From Methylotenera sp965234545 (GTDB lineage: Bacteria; Pseudomonadota; Gammaproteobacteria; Burkholderiales; Methylophilaceae), in contig OZ248348.1 in the NCBI GenBank assembly GCA_965234545.1, positions 1 to 64,000 on the forward strand: DNA of 64,000 nt, read 5' to 3'. Made by a program: the position numbers and the translations under genes. The notes beneath the pieces are model-generated. The model worked only from the letters and a program-made list of their open reading frames with translations, searched no databases and had not been told where the DNA came from. How positions within the stretch are numbered: the first letter of the stretch is position 1; every line of letters starts with the position of its first letter. Of the stretch, positions 1 through 8,235 are shown in pieces.

Positions 1-1386
1 ATGCAAAATTTCTGGCCTACTTGCCTTAGCCGTTTTGAACAAGAGTTGTCTAAGCAACAATTCAACACTTGGATTAAACCGCTCTTTGCCGAAGTGAATG
101 GCAATGTGCTGAGATTGGTTGCGCCTAATCGCTTTGTTTTACAGTGGGTAAAAGATCGGTTTAATAAAAAAATTGAACAATTTGCGCGTGAGTTGCAGTT
201 AAACGACATACAAATCGATTTTGTTATTGCAAACATTGAGCCTGAACAAGAAGACAAAACGGCAGAAAAACTAAGCGCCAAAATCCAAACTGAGTTGAGT
301 AAGATGGCTGCCAGTCCATCGGTGGCTAAGCCCGCTGGCAAAAAGACCGTCGAAGCGACGAAAGTTGTTTCCGGTTTAAACAGTGCGTTTAATTTTGAAA
401 ATTACGTAACCGGTCGGGCCAATCAGTTAGCCCGTGCCGCCGCCATACAGGTAGCAGAAAATCCTGGTGCGGCTTACAACCCATTATTCATATACGGTGG
501 CGTGGGCTTGGGTAAAACCCATTTACTGCAAGCCATAGGCAATGAGTTAAAAAAACACAAACCGGATGCCAAAATTCGTTACCTGCATGCTGAGCGCTAT
601 GTAAGTGATGTGGTTAAAGCCTACGAAAATAAAGCCTTTGATGAATTTAAACGGCAATACCATTCCTTGGATTTGCTATTAATTGACGACATCCAGTTTT
701 TTGCTAAGAAAACCCGTACACAAGAAGAGTTTTTTTATGCCTTCAATTCCTTGATTGAAGCAAAAAAACAAATTGTCATCACCTGCGATACCTACCCTAA
801 AGAAATCATGGATGTGGATGAACGCCTAAGAACTCGCTTTAGTTGGGGTTTAACCGTAGCAGTGGAACCACCGGAATTGGAAATGCGCGTGGCCATTTTG
901 TTAAAAAAAGCGGAGGCGGTAAATTTAAACTTACCCGAAGAAGTGGCCTTCTTTATTGCTAAACAAATACGCTCCAGCGTTAGAGAATTAGAAGGCGCAT
1001 TAAATCGTATTATTGCTATGGCAAAATTTACCGGCCATGCCATAGACGTGCATTTAGCAAAAGATGCACTTCGTGATTTAATAGCAGTTAGAGGTAGGCA
1101 GGTAACCATGGAAAATATCCAAAAAACCGTAGCCGATTACTACAAAATAAAAGTGGCTGAAATGTACAGCAAGAAACGCACGCGTAATTTTGCCCGGCCC
1201 AGGCAAATAGCCATGGCTTTATCACGTGAACTTACCAATCACAGCTTTCCAGAAATAGGCGAGGCATTTGGTGGTCGTCACCACACAACCGTTATGCATG
1301 CATGCGATGAAATTGATTTACTAAGAAAAAACGATCCGTCGTTTACGCGAGACATTGGTTTTTTAATCCAAGTAATCCGTGATTAA
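1..1386 (+). CDS. dnaA: Chromosomal replication initiator protein DnaA
   Basis: DnaA is the AAA+ ATPase that binds DnaA boxes and opens the chromosomal origin. The 461-residue product has the usual four-part layout: an N-terminal DnaB/partner-interaction domain (about 1-80), a short variable linker (about 85-125), the AAA+ core with Walker A GGVGLGKTH at 166-174 and Walker B LLLIDD at 225-230, and a C-terminal helix-turn-helix domain ending in the family signature around GGRHHTTVMHA (about 425-435). The ATG is base 1 of the window, so its promoter and Shine-Dalgarno sequence are not visible. It is followed by an origin-like spacer and then dnaN, the standard bacterial order. Identification is secure. 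Confidence 0.98.
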   Translation: MQNFWPTCLSRFEQELSKQQFNTWIKPLFAEVNGNVLRLVAPNRFVLQWVKDRFNKKIEQFARELQLNDIQIDFVIANIEPEQEDKTAEKLSAKIQTELSKMAASPSVAKPAGKKTVEATKVVSGLNSAFNFENYVTGRANQLARAAAIQVAENPGAAYNPLFIYGGVGLGKTHLLQAIGNELKKHKPDAKIRYLHAERYVSDVVKAYENKAFDEFKRQYHSLDLLLIDDIQFFAKKTRTQEEFFYAFNSLIEAKKQIVITCDTYPKEIMDVDERLRTRFSWGLTVAVEPPELEMRVAILLKKAEAVNLNLPEEVAFFIAKQIRSSVRELEGALNRIIAMAKFTGHAIDVHLAKDALRDLIAVRGRQVTMENIQKTVADYYKIKVAEMYSKKRTRNFARPRQIAMALSRELTNHSFPEIGEAFGGRHHTTVMHACDEIDLLRKNDPSFTRDIGFLIQVIRD

Positions 1387-1611
1387 GGACTTGTTAGGCT
1401 ATGAATTAACTGTGGGTGAATTGCGGATAAAGACACTAATTTATTAAAGTTAATTTTTAATCAACAAATTGCCCACAGTAGAATATGCTTAAACTAAGGT
1501 GGTTTTAAGTTAATTAAACCATTGATTAATTTAAAAAATAAACTGTTATCCACAAAATATTGCACTATTATTATTGTTATTATTTATATATATATTATTT
1601 AGGTTATAAAG
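1387..1611. other. dnaA-dnaN spacer, candidate replication origin (oriC)
   Basis: This 225-bp non-coding spacer holds a perfect DnaA box TTATCCACA at 1546-1554. It also has a one-mismatch box on the minus strand (TGCGGATAA, 1422-1430) and weaker matches at 1411-1419 (TGTGGGTGA) and 1469-1477 (TTGCCCACA). An almost pure A/T stretch at about 1560-1602, just after the perfect box, could be the DNA-unwinding element. The spacer must also carry the dnaN promoter and ribosome-binding region. Origin function is inferred; the region upstream of dnaA, another common origin position, lies outside the window. Confidence 0.6.
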
Positions 1612-2712
1612 ATGAATATACAAATCAACCGTGAAACCCTGTTAAAACCTTTAACATCCGTCACCAGTATTGTTGAAAAAAGGCATACCTTACCTATCCT
1701 CTCTAATTTGCTATTGGAGGTAAAACAAAACAAAATTCATTTAACAGCCACTGATTTAGAGATGCAAATTTCGTTAACCGTTGACAGTGCAACCAGTGGT
1801 GATTTTTCTACCACCTTATCCGCTAAGAAATTATTGGATATCTGCCGTTCTCTGCCCGATAACGCTGACATCAATATGAATACGACAGAAAGTCGTATTA
1901 CATTAAAAGCAGCAAAAAGCCGCTTTAATTTGCAAACATTACCTGCAGCAGACTACCCAGTAATGACTAAAACACAAGGCACTACAACGCTGGTGGTTTT
2001 AGCGCAACGTGAGTTAAAAGACTTATTAAAGCAAGTTGAATTTGCCATGGCGCAGCAAGACATTCGTTATTACTTGAATGGCTTGTTATTTGAGATAGCA
2101 GCCAACAAATTAAATATAGTGGGGACAGATGGCCACAGGTTGAGTTTTACTTCGACAGAATTAAAACAAAATTATGAAAAACAAGATGTCATATTGCCTA
2201 GAAAAACAGTGGTTGAATTAATTAAGTTACTTGATGACAGTGACGACGATGTGCAAATAGAATTGGCAAGCAATCAAGTAAATTTTAGTTTCGCTAATTT
2301 AAAACTGATATCAAAAGTAATAGACGGTAAATTCCCAGATTACAACCGCGTCATTCCTGTTGGGCATCAAAACACGTTTAGTGTAGAAAGATTAAATGTG
2401 TTGTTGGCTATGCAACGCGCATCCATTTTATCCAATGAAAAATACCGCGGCATCCGTATGGTGTTAAGTATTAATAATTTAAAATTGATTAGCACCAACA
2501 GTGATCAAGAGGAAGCGGAAGAAGAGTTGGAGATCAATTACAGTGGCGATGCACTAGACATAGGATTTAACGTAACCTATTTAATTGATGTGCTTAATAA
2601 CACTAACAGTGATCAAGCAAACTTTTCCTTTGCTGACGCCAATAGCAGTTGCTTAATCACCATCCCAAATAACCCAAATTACAAATACGTAGTTATGCCT
2701 ATGCGTATTTAA
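1612..2712 (+). CDS. dnaN: DNA polymerase III subunit beta (sliding clamp)
   Basis: This encodes the ring-shaped clamp that tethers DNA polymerase III to DNA. The 366-residue length matches the family (E. coli protein 366). The N-terminus, with a SIVEKRHTLPILSNLLL segment at about 19-35, is typical, as is the C-terminus ending in YVVMPMRI, which lines the pocket that binds clamp partners. Three clamp repeats of about 120 residues fill the protein with no insertions. It lies between dnaA and gyrB; no recF gene follows. The ATG is preceded by an A/T-rich leader with only a weak Shine-Dalgarno (AGGTTATAAAG). Confidence 0.98.
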   Translation: MNIQINRETLLKPLTSVTSIVEKRHTLPILSNLLLEVKQNKIHLTATDLEMQISLTVDSATSGDFSTTLSAKKLLDICRSLPDNADINMNTTESRITLKAAKSRFNLQTLPAADYPVMTKTQGTTTLVVLAQRELKDLLKQVEFAMAQQDIRYYLNGLLFEIAANKLNIVGTDGHRLSFTSTELKQNYEKQDVILPRKTVVELIKLLDDSDDDVQIELASNQVNFSFANLKLISKVIDGKFPDYNRVIPVGHQNTFSVERLNVLLAMQRASILSNEKYRGIRMVLSINNLKLISTNSDQEEAEEELEINYSGDALDIGFNVTYLIDVLNNTNSDQANFSFADANSSCLITIPNNPNYKYVVMPMRI

Positions 2713-2723
2713 AAAAGGCATTA

Positions 2724-2739
2724 TGTTTCACGTGAAACA
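2724..2739. promoter_or_regulatory. parS centromere site
   Basis: The sequence TGTTTCACGTGAAACA is a perfect 16-bp palindrome. It is identical to the well-known bacterial parS consensus bound by ParB (Spo0J). It lies in the 81-bp gap between dnaN and gyrB, within 3 kb of the candidate origin, which is where parS sites cluster. It implies a parABS segregation system; parA and parB themselves are not in this window. Confidence 0.9.
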
Positions 2740-2793
2740 ATAAGAAAAAAGCGTTAACTAAATCAACAAACACTTAAATTAAAGAAAACGAGT

Positions 2794-5211
2794 ATGGCTG
2801 AAAATAAAAAAGTTACACCTGATTACGACTCTTCCAGTATTAAAATTCTTGAAGGTTTAGACGCTGTTCGTAAGCGCCCGGGTATGTACATCGGTGACAC
2901 GTCGGATGGCTCGGGATTGCATCACATGGTGTTTGAGGTTTTGGATAATGCTATTGATGAAGCCTTAGCTGGCCATTGTAATGAAATTAAAGTCACCATC
3001 CATTTAGATAATTCCATCAGCGTGACCGATAACGGCAGGGGGATCCCGACCGACATTAAATACGATGACATTAAATCGGTTAAACGCTCAGCCGCTGAAA
3101 TTGTTATGACGGAACTGCATGCCGGCGGTAAATTCGACCAAAACTCTTACAAGGTTTCCGGTGGTTTACACGGGGTAGGGGTGTCGGTTGTGAATGCCTT
3201 GTCGGATTGGTTGCGATTGAAAATTTACCGTAACGGCGAAATTCACCAAATGGAATTCCAGCGCGGCGTGCCCATGGCACCCTTAGCGTTAATGGGTAAA
3301 ACAGAGAAGCGCGGCACGGAAGTGCATTTCTTGGCATCGGTGGAAACCTTTGTCTTGGTTGAATACCACTTCGATATATTGGCTAAACGCATACGCGAAC
3401 TGTCCTTCCTCAACAACGGTGTAAAAATTGAGCTTATCGATCAACGCAGCGGTAAGAGTGAAAACTTTGCTTATTCAGGCGGCATTAAAGGCTTCGTTGA
3501 GTACATGAACCGGACCAAATCCGTGCTGCACCCAAAAACATTTTATGCCATGGGTGAAAAAGACGGCATGACCATAGAAGTGGCCATGCAGTGGAACGAT
3601 TCCTACAGTGAAACCGTGCAGTGTTTTACCAACAACATTCCGCAACGCGATGGCGGTACACACTTAACCGGCTTACGTACAGCCATGACGCGTACGCTTA
3701 ATCAGTACATAGAACAAACCGACATGGCTAAAAAAGCCAAAGTTGAAACCACCGGTGACGACATGCGTGAAGGCATTTGTTGTGTGTTATCAGTCAAAGT
3801 GCCTGACCCGAAGTTTTCATCACAAACCAAAGATAAATTGGTGTCTTCAGAAGTGCAGCCCGTTGTCTCTGAAGTGGTTGCAGCAAAATTGGCGGAATTT
3901 TTACAAGAAAACCCAGCCGATGCAAAAATCATCGTCGGTAAAATCGTGGATGCGGCACGTGCACGTGAAGCCGCGCGTAAGGCACGTGAAATTACCCGTC
4001 GTAAGGGTGTGATGGACACCATGGGCTTGCCTGGGAAATTAGCCGATTGTCAGGAACGCGATCCAGCAAAATGCGAAATATACTTGGTTGAGGGTGACTC
4101 CGCGGGCGGGTCTGCTAAGCAAGGTCGAGACCGTAAATTCCAAGCCATATTGCCATTGAAGGGTAAAATTTTAAACGTAGAAAAAGCCAGGTTCGATAAA
4201 TTAATCGGCTCACAAGAGATCGCGACCTTAATTACCGCGCTGGGCACCAGCATAGGTAAAGCGGATTTTAATGTGGAAAAATTACGCTACCACCGCATCA
4301 TCATCATGACCGATGCGGACGTCGACGGCGCCCACATTCGAACCTTGCTGCTCACCTTCTTCTACCGCCAAATGACCGAATTAGTTGAGCGTGGTCACAT
4401 TTATATTGCGCAACCACCTTTGTACAAAGTGAAGCAAGGTAAAGACGAACGTTATTTAAAAGACCAACAAGAATTGGATCAGTATTTACTGCAATCGGCA
4501 CTTAAAGGGGCGGAGCTGATTACAAAAACCAACGGCGATACCCTTAGCGATGCGCCACTAACAGAAATCGCTAAACAAATGGTTTTAACCGAAGCCGTCA
4601 TACGCCGCATTGCTTCGCATTACGATGAAAGCGTATTGCGTGCCATGCAAGATTTAGGCGAATTAAGCTTAGCCACTAAAGACAGCACCGAAAAAGCCGC
4701 TGAAAAATTGCGTCCAATATTGGGTGCTATAGGCAGTGAAGTGATTGTTGGTTTTGATGCCGAGGCTAATGAATACCGTTTGGAAGTGAACAAATACGTG
4801 CACGGTAATTTGCAATGTTGCGTGATCAATGCCGAATTTTTAGGCTCTGGCGATTACCGACAAATCAGCAAAATGTCCATCATGCTGCAAGGCTTATTAG
4901 GCGAGGGTGCATTAATTAAACGTGGTGAAAAAGAATTGCCAGTCACTACATTTAAACAAGCCTTGGATTGGTTATTAGAAGAAGCCAAACACAATCTAAA
5001 TATTCAACGCTATAAAGGTTTGGGTGAAATGAACCCATCGCAGTTATGGGAAACCACCATGGATCCAACCGTGCGTCGTTTATTAAAAGTACAAATTGAC
5101 GACGCCATTGCCGCGGATGAAATTTTCACCACGCTAATGGGCGACAACGTTGAACCAAGACGAGCCTTTATTGAGAGCAATGCCTTGGGTGCAAGCAACT
5201 TAGACGTTTAA
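2794..5211 (+). CDS. gyrB: DNA gyrase subunit B
   Basis: GyrB is the ATPase half of DNA gyrase and drives negative supercoiling with GyrA. The 805-residue length is that of proteobacterial GyrB (E. coli 804). The GHKL ATPase domain comes first, with VLDNAIDEALAGHC around residue 50 and GGLHGVGVSVVNAL around 118. The TOPRIM domain has EGDSAGGSAKQGRDRKFQAI near 432 and a downstream DADVDGAHIRTLLL motif. The C-terminal tail has RYKGLGEMNP. The insert of about 160 residues found in proteobacterial GyrB is present (about 560-720). The gene ends in front of a strong intrinsic terminator. Confidence 0.98.
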   Translation: MAENKKVTPDYDSSSIKILEGLDAVRKRPGMYIGDTSDGSGLHHMVFEVLDNAIDEALAGHCNEIKVTIHLDNSISVTDNGRGIPTDIKYDDIKSVKRSAAEIVMTELHAGGKFDQNSYKVSGGLHGVGVSVVNALSDWLRLKIYRNGEIHQMEFQRGVPMAPLALMGKTEKRGTEVHFLASVETFVLVEYHFDILAKRIRELSFLNNGVKIELIDQRSGKSENFAYSGGIKGFVEYMNRTKSVLHPKTFYAMGEKDGMTIEVAMQWNDSYSETVQCFTNNIPQRDGGTHLTGLRTAMTRTLNQYIEQTDMAKKAKVETTGDDMREGICCVLSVKVPDPKFSSQTKDKLVSSEVQPVVSEVVAAKLAEFLQENPADAKIIVGKIVDAARAREAARKAREITRRKGVMDTMGLPGKLADCQERDPAKCEIYLVEGDSAGGSAKQGRDRKFQAILPLKGKILNVEKARFDKLIGSQEIATLITALGTSIGKADFNVEKLRYHRIIIMTDADVDGAHIRTLLLTFFYRQMTELVERGHIYIAQPPLYKVKQGKDERYLKDQQELDQYLLQSALKGAELITKTNGDTLSDAPLTEIAKQMVLTEAVIRRIASHYDESVLRAMQDLGELSLATKDSTEKAAEKLRPILGAIGSEVIVGFDAEANEYRLEVNKYVHGNLQCCVINAEFLGSGDYRQISKMSIMLQGLLGEGALIKRGEKELPVTTFKQALDWLLEEAKHNLNIQRYKGLGEMNPSQLWETTMDPTVRRLLKVQIDDAIAADEIFTTLMGDNVEPRRAFIESNALGASNLDV

Positions 5212-5235
5212 TCGTCAGTTGCAGCCTAGCCCATT

Positions 5236-5259
5236 AAAAAAGCCCTGCGGGGCTTTTTT
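5236..5259 (+). terminator. Intrinsic terminator after gyrB
   Basis: A 10-bp perfect inverted repeat (AAAAAAGCCC / GGGCTTTTTT, loop TGCG) ends in a run of six T, 25 bp after the gyrB stop. This is a textbook Rho-independent terminator closing the dnaA-dnaN-gyrB block. Confidence 0.9.
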
Positions 5260-5407
5260 AATGCCTGAAAAAATCGTTACATATCTGCGTTAACAGGCTT
5301 ATTAGGCCATAAAAAGAAATTTACATGGCATGCTTAAGGCGCACGGCATTTTACGTCCCCAAGCGCTCTAGTTCTATTCGAATTGAAAGCAGAATCTCTG
5401 TGCTAAA

Positions 5408-5432
5408 CTTATCAATAATTTAATTCGATAAG
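5408..5432. promoter_or_regulatory. Inverted repeat upstream of oxyR
   Basis: An interrupted inverted repeat CTTATC-N13-GATAAG is centred about 42 bp before the oxyR start codon. LysR-type regulators, OxyR included, often repress their own gene from such a position. The repeat does not match the extended OxyR consensus (ATAG-N7-CTAT, repeated) well, so autoregulation here is a guess from position only. A possible promoter -35 (TTGAAA, 5384-5389) lies just upstream. Confidence 0.3.
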
Positions 5433-5461
5433 AAATTCTAATCATTGTTGGGAGTGGCGGC

Positions 5462-6364
5462 ATGACTTTAAACGAATTGCGTTTTGTGGTGGCGTTAGCA
5501 AAAGAAAGAAATTTTAGAAAAGCCTCAGAAAAATGTTTTGTGAGTCAGCCGGCGCTAAGTTTGGCGGTTAAAAAATTAGAGGACGATTTAGGCGTGCTTA
5601 TTTTTGAGCGCAGCCATACCGATATTAGCCCTACGGTAGTTGGGCAAAAAATTATAGAACAAGCCACGCGAGCCCTAGAAGAAGTGGCGCACATAAGAGA
5701 AATTGCTAAGCAAGGAAATAACCAATTGGCTGGGCCGTTTCGTTTGGGTCTAATCTATTCGGTTGGGCCTTATTTGCTACCTGAAATCATACCAATTTTG
5801 CGTCGCATGTGCCCCGACATGCCCTTGGACATAGAAGAAAACTTAACGGTACAGTTGGAAGCGCAGCTTAAAAGTGGGGCCATAGATGCAGCCATCGTGG
5901 CCTTGCCTTTTGATGTACCTGGTATTAAAACCCAAGCGCTGTATGACGAGGAATACGTGGTGATGGTGCCTATTAGCCATGCCTGGGCGAACAAAGTTAG
6001 CATAGTGGCGGATGATTTGGTTGATGAGAATGTCCTATTACTTAATAGTGGCCATTGTTACAGCCATCAGGTTTTGGCCGCTTGCCCAGATTTATCAAAA
6101 AAAGGGCAGGTATTACAGGGCAACTCATTGGAAACCATACGTAATATGGTGGCATCCAATTTAGGCATCACCGTGCTGCCGTGCAGCGCTGCCACAGAAC
6201 GTTATGTGAATCCTTTGGTAAAGGTGATTCCATTTTCTGCGCCGGTACCGGTCAGGCGAATAGCCCTAGCATGGCGTAAAAGTTATGCCAGAGAAATGGC
6301 GGTAAACGCCATAGCCGACGCCATTAAGGAAATTAAATCGCCTTGCTTGCACTTAATTAACTAA
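5462..6364 (+). CDS. oxyR: LysR-type peroxide-sensing regulator OxyR
   Basis: OxyR is a transcription factor that activates antioxidant genes when H2O2 oxidises a cysteine pair. The 300-residue protein has the LysR winged helix-turn-helix at about 1-60 (FRKASEKCFVSQPALSLAVKKLE) and a periplasmic-binding-like sensor domain after it. The two redox cysteines are present at C199 and C208 in GHCYSHQVLAAC. That is the same spacing and the same numbering as in E. coli OxyR, which separates it from generic LysR proteins. A GGGAGTG Shine-Dalgarno lies just before the ATG. It stands alone between the gyrB terminator and a palindromic terminator; no catalase or peroxiredoxin gene is adjacent. Confidence 0.92.
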   Translation: MTLNELRFVVALAKERNFRKASEKCFVSQPALSLAVKKLEDDLGVLIFERSHTDISPTVVGQKIIEQATRALEEVAHIREIAKQGNNQLAGPFRLGLIYSVGPYLLPEIIPILRRMCPDMPLDIEENLTVQLEAQLKSGAIDAAIVALPFDVPGIKTQALYDEEYVVMVPISHAWANKVSIVADDLVDENVLLLNSGHCYSHQVLAACPDLSKKGQVLQGNSLETIRNMVASNLGITVLPCSAATERYVNPLVKVIPFSAPVPVRRIALAWRKSYAREMAVNAIADAIKEIKSPCLHLIN

Positions 6365-6388
6365 TCCAAATTGGCTAGCAGGATTAAT

Positions 6389-6418
6389 AAAAAAAGGACG
6401 CCTAGGCGTCCTTTTTTT
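6389..6418. terminator. Bidirectional terminator between oxyR and pqqA
   Basis: This is a 30-bp perfect palindrome: seven A, then GGACGCCTAGGCGTCC, then seven T. It can act as a Rho-independent terminator on both strands, ending oxyR (plus strand) and pqqA (minus strand). Confidence 0.9.
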
Positions 6419-6440
6419 GTTGAACTTAAGGGTTCAAAAA

Positions 6441-6512
6441 TTATTTGTTCATTACGTACATGGTTACTTCAAAACCAAAACGCATTTCAGTAGCTGCTGG
6501 TGTTGTCCACAT
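6441..6512 (-). CDS. pqqA: Pyrroloquinoline quinone precursor peptide PqqA
   Basis: This 23-residue peptide is the ribosomal precursor of the redox cofactor PQQ, which periplasmic methanol and other quinoprotein dehydrogenases need. PqqE and partners cross-link a glutamate to a tyrosine within it and the pair is then cut out. The peptide begins MWTTPAATEMRFGFEVT and then continues MYVMNK, so it holds the conserved E-x3-Y core (Glu15 in FEVTMY, Tyr19) and the usual tryptophan near the N-terminus. A strong Shine-Dalgarno (AGGAG) sits 8 nt before the ATG. No pqqB, C, D or E gene is nearby, so this copy is separate from the biosynthesis genes. The closing palindromic terminator supports its being a real transcription unit. 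Confidence 0.93.
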   Translation of the reverse strand: MWTTPAATEMRFGFEVTMYVMNK

Positions 6513-6603
6513 GATGTATCTCCTGTAATTGTGTTGGTTGCCTTATTCACAACCTATGACTGCATATTACAGACTGCATCTAAAACTTCTCTATGTAATC
6601 CGA

Positions 6604-6630
6604 CTAAAAACGCCTAATGATTTTCATTAG
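6604..6630 (-). terminator. Weak A/T-rich hairpin downstream of the zinc-ribbon gene
   Basis: On the minus strand, CTAATGA-AAA-TCATTAG forms a 7-bp hairpin followed by GCGTTTTTAG, 16 bp after the stop of the upstream gene. It could be a weak Rho-independent terminator ending the aroQ-accBC operon before pqqA. The stem is A/T-rich and the T-run short, so confidence is low. Confidence 0.4.
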
Positions 6631-6645
6631 ATGCGTGAATATTAG

Positions 6646-7314
6646 TCAATAAGACAAGCGCACTCGGTAGCCGGCAATTGGCTCGTCAGGTTTAGCCAAT
6701 GGCAGTGTCAACATAAGTGTTTGCCCCGCGGCTAGCCCTGCTGAAACTTGATTGGCATCAACTAGGTAATCATTAGGACGGATCGTACGCCGGAATTTAG
6801 CCCTATCGTCTAGGTCGGTAAGGGTTAATTCTATCGTTGGGTAGTCTTGACTAAACGCAGCTTGATTGACGATGGTGCTCGATAAATGCATTAAGCCAAG
6901 GCGTAGCTCGTCCTCTAGCAAATCCGTGTCATCTAGCACCAGCAAATTAATCTGTTTGGCCAAGGCAATCTCGCAGCCTATTTTTTTACAGGCCAGCATT
7001 AAGTAAGCTTGGCTGCTGGGGTAGCGCCAGCTTATTTCGGAACGCAAGAAATAAACCGTTTGGAGCAGTGCGCTAAGCAATAAGAGCAGCAGCAAAAAAA
7101 CAGCCAAGCCATTCTTCCATAACGTTTTCGATGTACTTTTGCTTGAATTGGCGCTACTGTGCTTGGCGTCTTCTGCGTTAGTCTGAGTATGGCCCTGCGC
7201 GTTAAATAGCCTGAAACAATGACCGCAACAGACCAGGCCTTGGTGCAGTTTTATTTGATCCTCGGCTACCTTAAAATGGCTTTGGCAGGATGGGCAATCT
7301 AAGCTTACGATCAT
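6646..7314 (-). CDS. DUF3426 zinc-ribbon membrane protein
   Basis: The start is taken at the ATG that overlaps the prmA stop (ATGA). A longer reading would add 21 residues inside prmA and would not begin with the zinc ribbon. The 222-residue product starts with an MJ0042-type zinc ribbon (CPSC near residue 7, CGHC near 36). It then has a Ser/Thr-rich linker and one membrane helix (about 70-93, very Leu-rich). The C-terminal domain ends with a segment of the kind seen in DUF3426 proteins (AGQTLMLTLPLAKPDEPIAGYRVRLSY, beginning near 196). Function is unknown. It is often found after prmA in betaproteobacteria, as here, and is probably the last gene of the aroQ-accB-accC-prmA unit. Confidence 0.8.
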   Translation of the reverse strand: MIVSLDCPSCQSHFKVAEDQIKLHQGLVCCGHCFRLFNAQGHTQTNAEDAKHSSANSSKSTSKTLWKNGLAVFLLLLLLLSALLQTVYFLRSEISWRYPSSQAYLMLACKKIGCEIALAKQINLLVLDDTDLLEDELRLGLMHLSSTIVNQAAFSQDYPTIELTLTDLDDRAKFRRTIRPNDYLVDANQVSAGLAAGQTLMLTLPLAKPDEPIAGYRVRLSY

Positions 7315-8198
7315 TTTTTGCTGCCCGTTAGCAAGACCCAGGCATCCATGTAAACCGGTGCTTGCATATCGAACCACGGCGCATAAATTGCCGATACGGC
7401 TTCGGCTTGTTCCTTCAAAATGCCAGACAAGGCAATTTTCCCGCCGGATTTGCAGGATTTAGCCAAGGCCGGAGCCAACACGCTCAGTGCGCTAGACAAA
7501 ATGTTGGCCACTACGATGTCGTATTCCTCAGTATGGTAGTCGTTGGCATGATAAAAGCTCGCCTGCACGGCGTTTTGCTCGGCGTTATACAAGCTGGCCT
7601 GTATGGCTTGCGCGTCGATGTCGGTGCCCACTACCTTGGACGCGCCTAACTTTTTAGCAGCGATGGCAAGAATGCCAGAACCGCAACCGTAATCCAATAC
7701 GCTCTGGTCTGTTTTTACGGTTTGGCTAAGCCAAGCTAAACACAAATGCGTAGTTGGGTGGCTGCCGGTGCCAAACGCCAGGCCGGGATCCAGCACGATA
7801 TTAATCGCGTTGGCGTTAGGCGCGCTGTGCCAAGTAGGCACTATCCATAAATCATCGGTAATTTTGATTGGGTCAAACTGCGATTGGGTGGCGCGCACCC
7901 AGTCTTGTTCTTGTATGACTTCGGTGGTGTAGTGCAAGGACGGTAACTTGGTCAGACGTGCTAAATCGGCCATGACTTTCTGCACATCCACCCCTTCATC
8001 AAACAGGGCGCTGACTAAATTTTGTTGCCAGATACCGGGCGGGGGATCACCGGGTTCACCAAAAATAGGTTGTTCGTCTAGCGTGTCGGCGTTGGCGTCT
8101 TCAATGATGGCAGACAGCGCGCCTTGTTCCATTAAAGTGTCGCTGATTAAATCAGCCGTGTTGTCTTGTGCTGCAATTTTTAACGATAGCCAAGCCAT
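7311..8198 (-). CDS. prmA: Ribosomal protein L11 methyltransferase
   Basis: PrmA trimethylates ribosomal protein L11 with S-adenosylmethionine as donor. The 295-residue length matches E. coli PrmA (293). The N-terminal half is the L11-binding domain. The class I methyltransferase fold has its SAM-binding motif in VLDYGCGSGILAIAAKKLGA at about 165-184, preceded by the family segment LDPGLAFGTGSHPTT (about 137-151). IVVANILSSAL (about 227-237) is the PrmA form of the catalytic-loop motif. It lies 37 bp after accC in the same direction and overlaps the next gene by four bases. Confidence 0.96.
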   Translation of the reverse strand: MAWLSLKIAAQDNTADLISDTLMEQGALSAIIEDANADTLDEQPIFGEPGDPPPGIWQQNLVSALFDEGVDVQKVMADLARLTKLPSLHYTTEVIQEQDWVRATQSQFDPIKITDDLWIVPTWHSAPNANAINIVLDPGLAFGTGSHPTTHLCLAWLSQTVKTDQSVLDYGCGSGILAIAAKKLGASKVVGTDIDAQAIQASLYNAEQNAVQASFYHANDYHTEEYDIVVANILSSALSVLAPALAKSCKSGGKIALSGILKEQAEAVSAIYAPWFDMQAPVYMDAWVLLTGSKK

Positions 8199-8235
8199 GC
8201 GATACCAACCTATTTAACATGCTTATTGCTAAACA

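Noticed and set aside
3743..4012. 89-codon plus-strand frame inside gyrB, and several minus-strand frames in gyrB
   Set aside because: They overlap a long, certain gene in other frames, have no ribosome-binding site and no recognisable motif.
6417..6617. 66-codon plus-strand frame across pqqA
   Set aside because: It runs from the terminator through the antisense of pqqA and has no Shine-Dalgarno; the minus-strand PqqA reading is clearly the real one.
7315..7377. N-terminal extension of the DUF3426 gene
   Set aside because: It lies inside prmA; the zinc ribbon begins right at the downstream ATG, which overlaps the prmA stop in the usual ATGA fashion.
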